A DNA stretch of 40,912 bases, from the NCBI GenBank assembly GCA_965371805.1, contig CBDUZW010000048.1, positions 1 through 40,912 of the forward strand, given 5' to 3'. Under the pieces are notes generated by a model. It saw only the letters and a list, made by a program, of their open reading frames with translations, ran no database searches and was not told the DNA's origin. Numbering within the stretch: position 1 is the stretch's first letter; the number at the start of each line of letters is the position of its first letter. The stretch is from JAOZTV01 sp965371805. Its GTDB lineage: Bacteria > Acidobacteriota > Aminicenantia > UBA2199. Of this stretch, positions 1-7,811 are shown one piece after another. The translations under genes and the position numbers were made by a program.

Positions 1-78
1 GTCTTTTATATAAAGGATTATGAAGGTTTTACTAAATAAACTTTTGTAATTACTGTCAAATAAAAAAGGAGAAAAATA

Positions 79-522
79 ATGAAAAAATTAATTATTGTGG
101 TTGTGGTATTAGTAATATTTTGTTTAGGAGTATGGAGTAATAATGCCAAAATCGATCAGTCTAAAGAGAAAGAAATCATCAAAAAGGTTATAGTTGATGC
201 ATATATAAAGGGAATTATTACTAAAGGAGATGCTGATCTGGTTAAAAAAGGGTGGCATGAGGATTGTGATATCGTCATTTTTCATAAGGGAAAGATGAGA
301 AAATTACCTGCTTCCTACTGGATAAAGAGATTAACAGCAAAACCCGGCCCCATTGAGACAGATGTCCAGTATGAATTTAAAAACATTATGATAACCGGAT
401 ATGCCGCTATTGCTGTAGTAAAAGTATCATATAAGAATAAACCAAAATATATGGATTATATGTCACTTTATAAATTCCCGGAAGGTTGGAAAATAGCTAC
501 AAAAATTTATTATGAGTATTAA
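79..522 (+). CDS. Secreted NTF2-like / putative lumazine-binding-type protein (paralog 1)
   Basis: A 147-residue protein of the small SnoaL/NTF2-like fold, in the branch usually named putative lumazine-binding; its molecular role is unknown. The N-terminus is a Sec signal or membrane anchor (MKKLIIVVVVLVIFCLGVWS). The mature part has an amphipathic helix (KEIIKKVIVDAYIKGIITKG), the GWHEDCDIVIF strand and a C-terminal strand pair ending in MDYMSLYKFPEGWKIATKIY, which is typical of the family. AAAAAAGGAG lies 7 bases before the ATG. It is clearly paralogous to the protein at 5633-6079: both share the GxHxDxxIF, YPxxxWxK and YxDYxSLxKFxxGWKI patterns and nearly equal length. The two copies bracket a run of secreted hydrolases. 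The fold assignment is fairly safe; no substrate can be inferred. Confidence 0.8.
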   Translation: MKKLIIVVVVLVIFCLGVWSNNAKIDQSKEKEIIKKVIVDAYIKGIITKGDADLVKKGWHEDCDIVIFHKGKMRKLPASYWIKRLTAKPGPIETDVQYEFKNIMITGYAAIAVVKVSYKNKPKYMDYMSLYKFPEGWKIATKIYYEY

Positions 523-692
523 AAATATTGTATAAAAAAATAATAGTTTGAAAAAAACATTGTAACCATTTGAAATATAATGTGTATTATATAATAGTGA
601 TTTTAATAATGCTTATAACATCAATGTTAAATCAATATCAATTGAATTTGAATTTATTTTTTTCGACATAAAAACAAAAAAAGGAGGAAAAC

Positions 693-1994
693 ATGAAAAC
701 AAAAGTAATTTTACTAATGACTATTTTCATTATCACAGGATTTTTTAATGGAGAAATTCAAGCAGAAAACAAAACACAGAAGATTATAAATAGTAAAATA
801 AGAAATGACACTATTGGTAGACTCTGCGAGATGCTTAATGATTATGTGTATCCAAAAACCGGAAAAAAAGTTATTAAACAATTAAAGAGGAATTTGAAGG
901 ATGGCAAATATAATCTAATCAAAGATTTTAGAAAATTTGCCAGAATTGTAAGCAAAAATATGTTTGAGGTTTCAAAGGACAAACATCTAATTATCAGATA
1001 TTCTCCAAAAGATGTAAAAGAAATTAAGTGGAGAATGTCTTTACCTGAAAAAGATAAGAATAAGGCTTATATAAAAGAGAAAAAAAATTATGCCAGGAGG
1101 AATTTTGGATTTAAGGAAACAAAAATCCTTCCGGGAAATATTGGATATATCAAATTCAATTCTTTTAATCAAGTCAAATATGCAGGAGATACCGCTTCTG
1201 CCGCTATACGCTTTCTGGAGAATACTGATGCAATGATCATAGATTTAAGAAATAATAATGGCGGATGGTCCTGCATGGTTCAACTTTTATGCAGCTATTT
1301 TTTTGAGTACAAAGAGTCATTTAATAATCTTCTTTTATTTGAATCTCATTTCCCTTACCTGAATAAGATTATTCAATATTCGGTATTACCAAAACTTCCT
1401 TCTCAAAGACTACTTTATACTCCAGTCTATATTCTTACCGGTTCAAACACCTATTCTGCAGCTGAACGGTTTGTAATTACCATGCAGCAATTAGGAAGAG
1501 CTAAAATAATTGGCGAAAGAACCCGTGGAGGTGGTACAGGTACCCGTGGGCCTGAAGTTTTAAACAATTACTATATTGTTAAAATGCCTGTTAGTTTTTC
1601 CACAAATCCTTACTCAAATGTAAAATGGGAAGGAGTCGGAATTGAACCTGATATAAAAAAAAAGTCAAAAGAATCACTGGATACTGCCCTGAAAATGATT
1701 ATAAAAGAGAAAATCAAAAAAAAGTCAAATGGCGGTTTTATAAATAGTTTAGGATATGGATTTTTATCTGATGGAAAAATAGATATGGCAATTTATATTT
1801 TTAAAGAAAATGTCAATCTTCATCCAAAATCTGCCAATGCCTATGACAGTCTTGGAGAAGGTTATATGCTGAAAGATAATATTGAATTGGCAATTAAAAA
1901 TTACAAAATATCCCTCGAATTGAACCCTGAAAATAAAAATGCAGCACATATGCTTGTTAGATTAAGTAAAATGAATAAAAAAAAAAATAGATAA
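693..1994 (+). CDS. Secreted S41 family peptidase with C-terminal TPR repeats
   Basis: A 433-residue secreted serine peptidase of the C-terminal-processing (S41) superfamily. A signal peptide covers about residues 1-24. The catalytic core spans about 140-330, with the fold-typical MIIDLRNNNGG strand (about 181-191) and GSNTYSAAERF, in which S255 is the expected nucleophile, followed by KIIGERTRGGGTG. No PDZ domain is obvious, so this resembles the short IRBP-like S41 enzymes rather than CtpA. Residues about 340-415 form two TPR-like helical pairs (AYDSLGEGYMLKDNIELAIK), suggesting docking to a partner protein. AAAGGAGG precedes the ATG by 5 bases. It is the first of four consecutive secreted-hydrolase genes on this strand. 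The family call is firm; the substrate is unknown. Confidence 0.85.
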   Translation: MKTKVILLMTIFIITGFFNGEIQAENKTQKIINSKIRNDTIGRLCEMLNDYVYPKTGKKVIKQLKRNLKDGKYNLIKDFRKFARIVSKNMFEVSKDKHLIIRYSPKDVKEIKWRMSLPEKDKNKAYIKEKKNYARRNFGFKETKILPGNIGYIKFNSFNQVKYAGDTASAAIRFLENTDAMIIDLRNNNGGWSCMVQLLCSYFFEYKESFNNLLLFESHFPYLNKIIQYSVLPKLPSQRLLYTPVYILTGSNTYSAAERFVITMQQLGRAKIIGERTRGGGTGTRGPEVLNNYYIVKMPVSFSTNPYSNVKWEGVGIEPDIKKKSKESLDTALKMIIKEKIKKKSNGGFINSLGYGFLSDGKIDMAIYIFKENVNLHPKSANAYDSLGEGYMLKDNIELAIKNYKISLELNPENKNAAHMLVRLSKMNKKKNR

Positions 1995-2120
1995 TAATGC
2001 TATTGATATATTATATTATTATGGTTATAAAAAAATGCCAAAGATGTTATGGACTCTAACTTTGTCTTGAATAAATATTTGTATTAGATTAAAATAGAGA
2101 TGATCAATAGGAGGAAAATT

Positions 2121-3131
2121 ATGAAATCTATTATGTTCATCACAATACTTATATTATTATGGCTGTGCCAACCATTAATGTCTGGGGAAGCGGACACGAA
2201 AAAAAATGAGCTTCTTATATTTGAGGGTCATACTCATATTGGTCTTTCTATTGAGGGAGAAAGGATTAATGGTTCTGATTACAAATATTATTCAGATCGG
2301 GATGTAAATGCTATATTTTTCACTCTACCGGTGGATAGGTCAAAAACATCCGACTTATTAAAAAGAATAGAGAGTGAAATTAGTAAAATAAAAGATCTAT
2401 CTAAAAAAAGTAAATCTATAAAACTTGCCATTAATGCAAAAGATTATCATAAAAATTTCGCTGAGAAAAGAAACTCAATAGGACTATCTATAGAGTATTT
2501 TTATGGAATTTTTAATAATAACCAGAATACTATTAAAAAATATTCTGAAATGGGTATCCGTATGATCTGTTTAATTAACACTTCAGATGACAGATTATTT
2601 ATTCTAAAAAACAAAAAAGAGGTTTTAAGTGATTTTGGAAAGAAAATAATTGAAAACATGAATAAATTTGGTATTTTAATCGATATTACCCATTTAAGGG
2701 ATGAACAGAGATATCAGGTGATAAAACATTCAAAATCTCCTGTTATTGCCTCTCATTCTAATGCAAGAGGACCATCTCCATCTAATTTTAATGTGTCGGA
2801 TAAGGTAATTAAAGCACTAAAAGAGAATGGCGGATTATTTCTGGTCTCATTTGATAAGAATGGTCTATTTCCAGATAAGAAAAATGTCGGTATTGGTGCA
2901 ATAAAATTTGTTCAACATATTAACTATCTGAAGAAAATGCTGGGGATCAATCGTATCGGAATAGGGACTGATTTGCAGGCTGCCGGGAAATATGTGGCTG
3001 CAGATTTGCGGGGTAAGGATAGTTTTAAAAAAATCGTCATGGAATTAAAAAACAATCACTACTCCATAGATGAAATCAGAAAAATAATGAGTGGGAATTT
3101 AATAAAATTTCTGGCAAATCAGGAGAGATAG
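2121..3131 (+). CDS. Membrane dipeptidase (peptidase M19, renal dipeptidase family)
   Basis: A 336-residue secreted zinc dipeptidase of the amidohydrolase fold. Visible motifs are FEGHTHIG (residues 35-41), SIEYFYGI (the bridging Glu), IDITHL (metal His), PVIASHSNARG (metal His) and IGIGTDL (catalytic Asp). The first motif is HTH where the family usually has HxD, so one N-terminal metal ligand is changed. I take the ATG at 2121 because AGGAGG ends six bases before it and a clean signal peptide follows (MKSIMFITILILLWLCQPLM); the upstream in-frame ATG at 2100 has no ribosome site. Family members cleave dipeptides, including D-amino-acid-containing ones, and some open beta-lactam rings, which fits the two beta-lactamase-fold genes downstream. 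Family call strong. Confidence 0.85.
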   Translation: MKSIMFITILILLWLCQPLMSGEADTKKNELLIFEGHTHIGLSIEGERINGSDYKYYSDRDVNAIFFTLPVDRSKTSDLLKRIESEISKIKDLSKKSKSIKLAINAKDYHKNFAEKRNSIGLSIEYFYGIFNNNQNTIKKYSEMGIRMICLINTSDDRLFILKNKKEVLSDFGKKIIENMNKFGILIDITHLRDEQRYQVIKHSKSPVIASHSNARGPSPSNFNVSDKVIKALKENGGLFLVSFDKNGLFPDKKNVGIGAIKFVQHINYLKKMLGINRIGIGTDLQAAGKYVAADLRGKDSFKKIVMELKNNHYSIDEIRKIMSGNLIKFLANQER

Positions 3132-3182
3132 TATCAAACTTTTCCAAAAACAATTCGTATAATAATAATTAATAAGGAGATA

Positions 3183-4061
3183 GTGTTGAATAAATCAAAT
3201 ATCTATATTGTTTTTTTTCTGGGAATATTTTCAATTACATCTCCTGCATTTTTTCTATCTGGGAAAACAGGAATATCATTGAAGGAGGAAACACATTTAA
3301 TAATGGAAAAAATTGAAATAAAAAAAAACATTTATCTATATTATTTTAAAGAGTATAATAAAAAGACATCTGGCAATATACTGGTTTTAATTAATGAAAC
3401 CGAAGCATTGATAATTGATACCTCATATAAAAGACATATGATTAGGGTAATTGAGGATTTATCAGAAACAAATACTATAATAGATACAATTATTCTGTCT
3501 CATAGACATGAAGATCATATTGATGGTGTTAAAGCTTTTAAGAAACCTTTTATTATTGCAGGGAAAGACTATATAGATGATCATCAGAACCATCTTAAGG
3601 AAGATATATTCCTTAATTCATTAAGACCTGACAGATATGTTAAAGACATGGAAAGCATCACTTTTGGGCAATTCAATCTTAAATTTATTAAAACAATTGG
3701 ACATGCTGAATCTGGAATAACAACTGTAATTAATAATAAAATAATCCATGTTGGGGATATGGTGATATTTGATGTTACTAATAAACTATCACTCCCCTAT
3801 ATTGATGAAAATTCCAGTTCAAAAAAAATGATTGAAGGGTTAAAAAGGATAAAGAATCTAAATGCTGAAATAGTAATTCCAGCTCATGGAAAACCAATAT
3901 ATGGAAAAGCAAAAATAAATAATATCCTCAACTCTTATCTTGAATATATCCATAAACTTCAAACATCTGGAGGTAAAATACCATTAGAAGAGTGCCTGCC
4001 AAAAAACATGACCGATTGTTCTTTCAAAAATTTCCATGAATACAATTCAAAAAGAATTTAA
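3183..4061 (+). CDS. Secreted metallo-beta-lactamase fold hydrolase
   Basis: A 292-residue protein of the metallo-beta-lactamase superfamily with a hydrophobic N-terminal signal. Zinc ligands are all visible: HRHEDH at 107-112, H174 in TIGHAESG, D192 in HVGDMV and H235 in PAHGKP. That is the complete dinuclear set, so it should be active; the superfamily covers beta-lactamases, glyoxalase II, lactonases and others, and the substrate cannot be decided here. The GTG at 3183 is only 3 bases after AAGGAG, whereas the adjacent TTG at 3186 is 6 bases away; by spacing TTG is as likely a start, a difference of one residue. It lies 51 bases after the M19 gene and 74 before the beta-lactamase-like gene, consistent with cotranscription. 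Confidence 0.85.
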   Translation: MLNKSNIYIVFFLGIFSITSPAFFLSGKTGISLKEETHLIMEKIEIKKNIYLYYFKEYNKKTSGNILVLINETEALIIDTSYKRHMIRVIEDLSETNTIIDTIILSHRHEDHIDGVKAFKKPFIIAGKDYIDDHQNHLKEDIFLNSLRPDRYVKDMESITFGQFNLKFIKTIGHAESGITTVINNKIIHVGDMVIFDVTNKLSLPYIDENSSSKKMIEGLKRIKNLNAEIVIPAHGKPIYGKAKINNILNSYLEYIHKLQTSGGKIPLEECLPKNMTDCSFKNFHEYNSKRI

Positions 4062-4135
4062 GAGTCTGTTAATCTAAAAATGTAATAATGATAAAAATAA
4101 ACTGAGTAGTAATTATTATTAAAAGGAGAATTGAT

Positions 4136-5017
4136 ATGAGGAAAATTATTTATTTAGTCTGTTTTTTATTATTGGTTTCAATAATTAACGCAAAAACAAT
4201 TGATGAATTAAATAAAAATATTAGCAAAATTATTTCAGATAAAAAAGCTACTTTTGGAATTGGAATCTATAATTTCAAAAATAAAGAATCACTCTTTTTT
4301 AATAAAGATAAAAAATTTGTAATGATGAGTGTTGTCAAATTTCCTCAAGCAATTGTAATACTAAAGCAATTAGAAAATGGTAGATTAGATTATAATAAAA
4401 AAATTCATTTTGGAAAAAATGATCTACGCCAAAACACATATAGCCTAATTCTGACCAAAAAAAATGGAGAGGGTTTTGATATTTCTTTAACTGAAGCCTT
4501 AAGCTACACCGTTTCAAAAAGTGATAATAATGTTTGTGATAAATTATTTAAGATATTAGGAAACCCGAAAAGTGTAGAAAATTATTTTCAAAAGCTGGGT
4601 TTTAAAAGCATATCCATTGGAACAGATTATGCAAACATGAAGAAAAACACTATTTATGCAAACCAAATTAATCCCAAAGATATGCTGAGAATGTTAATTC
4701 AATTTCATAAAAAGGAACTTTTAGAAGAGAAAAACACAGAATTATTATGGAAAAAACTGATTGAGACCAGCACTGGATCAAACCGGATTAAAGGGTTGTT
4801 ACCTGAAGGAGCAGTTGTCGGGCATAAAACAGGAACTTCAAATACAGATAAAAATGGAGTTACAGCTGCATTTAATGATGTTGGTATTATTAAATTGCCA
4901 AATGGAAATACTTTAGCAATTGTGGTTTTTATTTCCAATTCACAAGAGAATAATGAAATAAATGCAATGTCAATAGCAGAAATAACAAAAGCGGCATATA
5001 ATTTTTTTAATAAATAA
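4136..5017 (+). CDS. Class A beta-lactamase-like serine hydrolase (A2/PER-CfxA-like), omega-loop Glu not found
   Basis: A 293-residue secreted serine hydrolase of the class A beta-lactamase / PBP fold. There is a signal peptide (MRKIIYLVCFLLLVSIINA), the nucleophile motif S65-V-V-K68, S129-D130-N131, and K231-T232-G233. Length and the YANQINP segment (174-180), equivalent to YxNWxxP of subclass A2 enzymes such as PER and CfxA, place it in that branch. The general-base Glu166 normally sits in ExxM about ten residues before that segment; here the stretch reads IGTDYANMKKN with only D164 acidic. Deacylation may be slow or use Asp, so a resistance function should not be assumed; a sensor or D,D-peptidase-like role is possible. 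AAAAGGAG precedes the ATG. Fold certain, activity uncertain. Confidence 0.85.
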   Translation: MRKIIYLVCFLLLVSIINAKTIDELNKNISKIISDKKATFGIGIYNFKNKESLFFNKDKKFVMMSVVKFPQAIVILKQLENGRLDYNKKIHFGKNDLRQNTYSLILTKKNGEGFDISLTEALSYTVSKSDNNVCDKLFKILGNPKSVENYFQKLGFKSISIGTDYANMKKNTIYANQINPKDMLRMLIQFHKKELLEEKNTELLWKKLIETSTGSNRIKGLLPEGAVVGHKTGTSNTDKNGVTAAFNDVGIIKLPNGNTLAIVVFISNSQENNEINAMSIAEITKAAYNFFNK

Positions 5018-5024
5018 TTTTTAT

Positions 5025-5327
5025 TTACAAATCTCTGAAAAGATTGGTTAACTGTACCCGGTTTTTTACGTCTGTTTTTTGATAGATCTTGAATACATAT
5101 CCCTTAACAGTTAATAATGAAAGATAAAGTTTGTCCCCTATCTCTTTATTAGCCGCGTCATCACAGATCAATTGAATTACTTCCTGTTCACGTTTAGTAA
5201 GATTGTATTTTTCAGTCAAAAGCAATATCCTGTCTTTAATAGAGCGAGTCACCTCTAATGATCCATGATATTCCGTCATAAAATTTATTAAATATAATAA
5301 AGTAAAACTGAATAGAGTTATATCCAT
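5025..5327 (-). pseudogene. LuxR-type HTH domain, probably the 3' remnant of a larger membrane regulator
   Basis: A 100-residue reading frame that is almost wholly a GerE/LuxR DNA-binding domain (about 40-97): LTKREQEVIQLICDDAANKEIGD, then LSLLTVKGYVFKIYQKTDV and the closing NRVQLTNLF. The first 20 residues are hydrophobic (ITLFSFTLLYLINFM) and look like the last membrane helix of the multi-helix membrane proteins that carry such a C-terminal domain. An in-frame stop lies at 5334-5336, the ATG has only a weak GGA before it, and I find no readable upstream membrane segment in another frame. It is therefore probably a 5'-truncated remnant, although a short DNA-binding protein cannot be excluded. 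It ends 7 bases from the beta-lactamase-like gene, tail to tail. Confidence 0.6.
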
Positions 5328-5632
5328 TCCATTTTAAAAACAATCGTTTTTATCAATTTGTTGAGATAGATGAAAGCTGGGAACTTCATATTAGTAAGTT
5401 TCAATAACATCTATCATCTGGTTCTGAAAATTTAAAAGTAATTCAATTAAAGGTAAAATTTTACACAATGTTTTTTCATCTAAAAAAAGGGGAATAAATA
5501 GATGTCGTACGTTTAATTATTCTATAGATGATAGACTCAATTAATATTAAATATTGCTATAACTTTTTATTTAAAAATGCGTATTATTTATATTAAGAAA
5601 AGAAAAATTAAAAAAATAAAGGAGAATCAAAA
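5328..5632. other. Intergenic region of about 305 bases, no gene seen
   Basis: This A+T-rich stretch separates the LuxR-type remnant from the second NTF2-like gene. Frames on both strands are broken by stops; the longest piece on the - strand (about 28 codons, 5325-5410) shows no recognisable homology. A possible promoter for the 5633 gene includes TTGCTATAAC near 5554. Nothing else can be supported. Confidence 0.5.
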
Positions 5633-6079
5633 ATGAAAAAATTAACTGTATGTATTGCTGTTTTATTATTTGTTGGATTTCTAACATCCAATCTTTTAGC
5701 TGATAGCAAAGCTGACATTAAGAATGTTATTGAAAAAAGTTATTTTAATGGCGCATTTAACGGACTCGACACAAAAAGTATGAAAGATGGCTTCCATCCT
5801 GATTTTGCAATTTTCTCACCAAAGGGTAATGAAATAAGCAAATATCCAATAGCAACCTGGGTAAAAGGTATTGAAAAATGGAAAACTGACCCGAAATTTG
5901 ACAAAAAAAAAGCCAAAATGGAATGTAAAATTGTGAGCCTGGATGTAACAGGAGTATGTGCTTCTGCAAAAATTGAAGCCTCAAAAAATGGGAAATTAAT
6001 ATATACAGATTACCTTTCACTTTTAAAATTTGAAAATGGATGGAAGATTGTTGCAAAGGTATATAATAAACATAAATAA
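5633..6079 (+). CDS. Secreted NTF2-like / putative lumazine-binding-type protein (paralog 2)
   Basis: A 148-residue homologue of the 79-522 product, with a cleavable signal (MKKLTVCIAVLLFVGFLTSNLLA). The mature domain has the same layout: initial helix ADIKNVIEKSYFNGAFNG, then DGFHPDFAIFSPKGN, SKYPIATWVKGIEKW, and a closing YTDYLSLLKFENGWKIVAKVY. The family is widespread in bacteria but functionally uncharacterised; the pocket often binds small hydrophobic ligands. AAAGGAG stands 8 bases before the ATG. The pair of copies on either side of the hydrolase run suggests either local duplication with insertion or a shared regulon. The gene is followed by a GC-rich hairpin at 6105-6128. Confidence 0.8.
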   Translation: MKKLTVCIAVLLFVGFLTSNLLADSKADIKNVIEKSYFNGAFNGLDTKSMKDGFHPDFAIFSPKGNEISKYPIATWVKGIEKWKTDPKFDKKKAKMECKIVSLDVTGVCASAKIEASKNGKLIYTDYLSLLKFENGWKIVAKVYNKHK

Positions 6080-6104
6080 ATAAAAATCCAGAAAGATTAT
6101 GCTG

Positions 6105-6128
6105 CCGGGGTCAAAGCATTGACCCTGG
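6105..6128 (+). terminator. Hairpin after the NTF2-like gene, possible terminator
   Basis: A 10-base-pair stem (6105-6114 with 6119-6128, one G-T pair) closes a 4-base loop; its core is GGGTCAA / TTGACCC. It begins 25 bases after the stop codon. No T-run follows directly, so intrinsic termination is only possible. Confidence 0.4.
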
Positions 6129-6333
6129 ATAAAGCCTAATAAATATTGAACAATTTTTTATGGTAATAGAATCTGAAAACAACAAGTGATAACAATATTA
6201 ATTTGCATCTTACAAAATCAGTGAATATTGATTTTTTAAAGTAACAATAATCTTATTTAGAGAATAATAAAAAAAACTCTTGTAAGAAAATTAAAAAATG
6301 ACTATAATTAAATATAATAGATAAGGAGTTTAA

Positions 6334-6702
6334 ATGAAATTCTTGATAGTAGATGATTCATCAACCATGAGGAGGATTATCATTAAAGCTCTCAGAGAAA
6401 TTGAGTACGATGACTACGTTGAAGCTAAAAACGGGGCAGATGCATTAACACAGGTAGATGAAGTTGATTTTATTCTTACTGACTGGAATATGCCCATTAT
6501 GGATGGAATGCAATTTGTGAGAAGAATAAGGTCTAAAAATAGAAGTATTCCAATTTTGATGATAACGACTAATGCAGATGAAGACAGTGTAATGCAGGCA
6601 ATAAAGGGAGGAATATCAGGTTATATAATAAAACCCTTTACTTCAATTAGTTTAAAATCAAAAATTGATAAAATTTTAATAAAGAAAAAAATAAAAAATT
6701 GA
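6334..6702 (+). CDS. Stand-alone CheY-like response regulator receiver
   Basis: A 122-residue single receiver domain with no output domain. The acidic pocket is D7-D8, the phosphoacceptor is D50 in LTDWNMP, the switch Thr is T78 or T79 in MITTNAD and the conserved Lys is K100 in IKPF. The DSSTMRRII start and the WNMP sequence match CheY-type receivers that dock onto a partner such as a motor switch, a kinase or a phosphorelay protein. It is monocistronic: AAGGAG precedes the ATG and the neighbour downstream is on the other strand. No chemotaxis genes are in view; the hybrid-less histidine kinase at 16693 is the only kinase of that type here, and a partnership is not shown. Confidence 0.9.
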   Translation: MKFLIVDDSSTMRRIIIKALREIEYDDYVEAKNGADALTQVDEVDFILTDWNMPIMDGMQFVRRIRSKNRSIPILMITTNADEDSVMQAIKGGISGYIIKPFTSISLKSKIDKILIKKKIKN

Positions 6703-6730
6703 CTTAAATCTTTATAACAATATTTTGAAA

Positions 6731-7027
6731 TTATAGGCAAAAAGGTGCTACTGCCGCATTTTTTATCTCAATTTTTTTCCAGACATTACCCAGAATATAA
6801 GGTTCAACCGAAAACCATTCTTCCTCTAATTCTTCTTTTGACATAAACTCTACAACCATCATAGACCCAACCATTTTCCCTTTCACATTTAAGATTCCTG
6901 CTGCATACAAAAGTTGTTTTTTTTCGAACATTTGTTTTGCCCGCTCCAAATGATCTTTTCTAACCTTCCTTCGTCTTTCTAATGCGTCCTTATCTTCCCC
7001 ATCATATCCAATTACAATAAACTGCAT
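6731..7027 (-). CDS. YciI-like domain protein
   Basis: A 98-residue protein of the YCII/DGPF ferredoxin-like alpha/beta barrel family. It shows the characteristic MQFIVIGYDG first strand, the RRKVRKDHLERAKQMF helix containing the conserved His, LLYAAGILN, GSMMVVEFMSKEEL and the closing VWKKIEIK strand. Biochemical roles in the family vary and are mostly unknown. AGGAGG lies upstream of the ATG. It starts 21 bases after the elbB stop, so the two are an operon in which this is the second gene. Family call firm; function unassigned. Confidence 0.85.
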   Translation of the reverse strand: MQFIVIGYDGEDKDALERRRKVRKDHLERAKQMFEKKQLLYAAGILNVKGKMVGSMMVVEFMSKEELEEEWFSVEPYILGNVWKKIEIKNAAVAPFCL

Positions 7028-7048
7028 TATATCCTCCTGATAATAAAA

Positions 7049-7708
7049 TTACGAGATCTCTAGAATTTTTGATATTAGTTTTTCTATTCCATCAGCAACT
7101 TCATGGATCCTTTTACCAACCATATAAGCTGGAGCCGTAACAATCTTATTTTTTTCATCATAGGCTATCTCATTTGCCTGACATTCAATATGAATTGACC
7201 CGAATGATTCAATTACTTCTGCTGTACCTGGATCTGTACCAATCGTGAGAGATAGTTTTAATCCAATTTTGGATGCAACCTTCGCCAGTAAAGCAGGTGC
7301 AATACACATAAATCCAAGAGGTTTTTTTTCAGATATTGCTTTAATAATAAATTCTTCAATAATAGGATTAACTTCGCAATCCTTACCTTTAAAAGCTAGA
7401 TCACAAAAATTCTTTGCAACTCCAAAACCACCTGGAAATATCACCATATCATAATCATTCACATTTGCAATTTGAAGGTCCTTGATCTCACCTCTCGCTA
7501 TCCTTGCTGCCTCTATAAGGACATTCCGTTTCTCATCCATCTCATTCCCGGTCAGATGATTGATAACATGATGCTGATCTATATCTGGAGCAAATATATC
7601 AACATTAACATTGGCTCTGTCTAAAGCAAGAAGCGTTATTACAGATTCCTGAATCTCTGCCCCGTCAAATACTCCTGATCCTGATAAAATTACAGCAGCT
7701 TTTTTCAT
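7049..7708 (-). CDS. elbB: Isoprenoid biosynthesis glyoxalase ElbB (DJ-1/PfpI superfamily)
   Basis: A 219-residue cytosolic DJ-1/PfpI-fold protein. It matches ElbB (formerly enhancing lycopene biosynthesis protein 2) along its length: KKAAVILSGSGVFDGAEIQE at the start, LLALDRANVNVDIFAPD, YDMVIFPGGFGVAKNFCD, the nucleophile-elbow PLGFMCIAPALLAK with the conserved Cys, TIGTDPGTAEVIESFG and IVTAPAYMVG near the end. E. coli ElbB has glyoxalase activity. I place the start at 7708 because GGAGG lies just upstream (TTATA spacer); the in-frame ATG 12 codons earlier falls close to the predicted transcription start. A TTGACT-17-TATATT promoter is at 7748-7776. The YciI-like gene follows. Confidence 0.88.
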   Translation of the reverse strand: MKKAAVILSGSGVFDGAEIQESVITLLALDRANVNVDIFAPDIDQHHVINHLTGNEMDEKRNVLIEAARIARGEIKDLQIANVNDYDMVIFPGGFGVAKNFCDLAFKGKDCEVNPIIEEFIIKAISEKKPLGFMCIAPALLAKVASKIGLKLSLTIGTDPGTAEVIESFGSIHIECQANEIAYDEKNKIVTAPAYMVGKRIHEVADGIEKLISKILEIS

Positions 7709-7747
7709 TATAACCTCCAAGTTTTTCTGAACATTTAAGTTCAAATA

Positions 7748-7776
7748 AATATATACAATTAAATTTTTTTAGTCAA
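7748..7776 (-). promoter_or_regulatory. Sigma-70-type promoter of elbB
   Basis: On the - strand TTGACT (7776-7771), a 17-base spacer and TATATT (7753-7748). Transcription would begin near 7741, giving a leader of about 33 bases that carries the GGAGG of elbB. Confidence 0.7.
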
Positions 7777-7811
7777 GTATACTAAACACTTATTTTGGGT
7801 TACAATAAATT

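Noticed and set aside
2100..2120. ATG at 2100 as the M19 start
   Set aside because: No ribosome site precedes it, and AGGAGG at 2109-2114 is correctly placed for the ATG at 2121.
4136..5017. Calling the serine beta-lactamase-like gene an antibiotic-resistance gene
   Set aside because: The deacylation Glu is not found, and no mobile context is seen, so resistance is not supported.
7709..7744. Upstream ATG for elbB at 7744
   Set aside because: It lies almost at the predicted transcription start and the ElbB homology begins at MKKAAVILSG, preceded by GGAGG.
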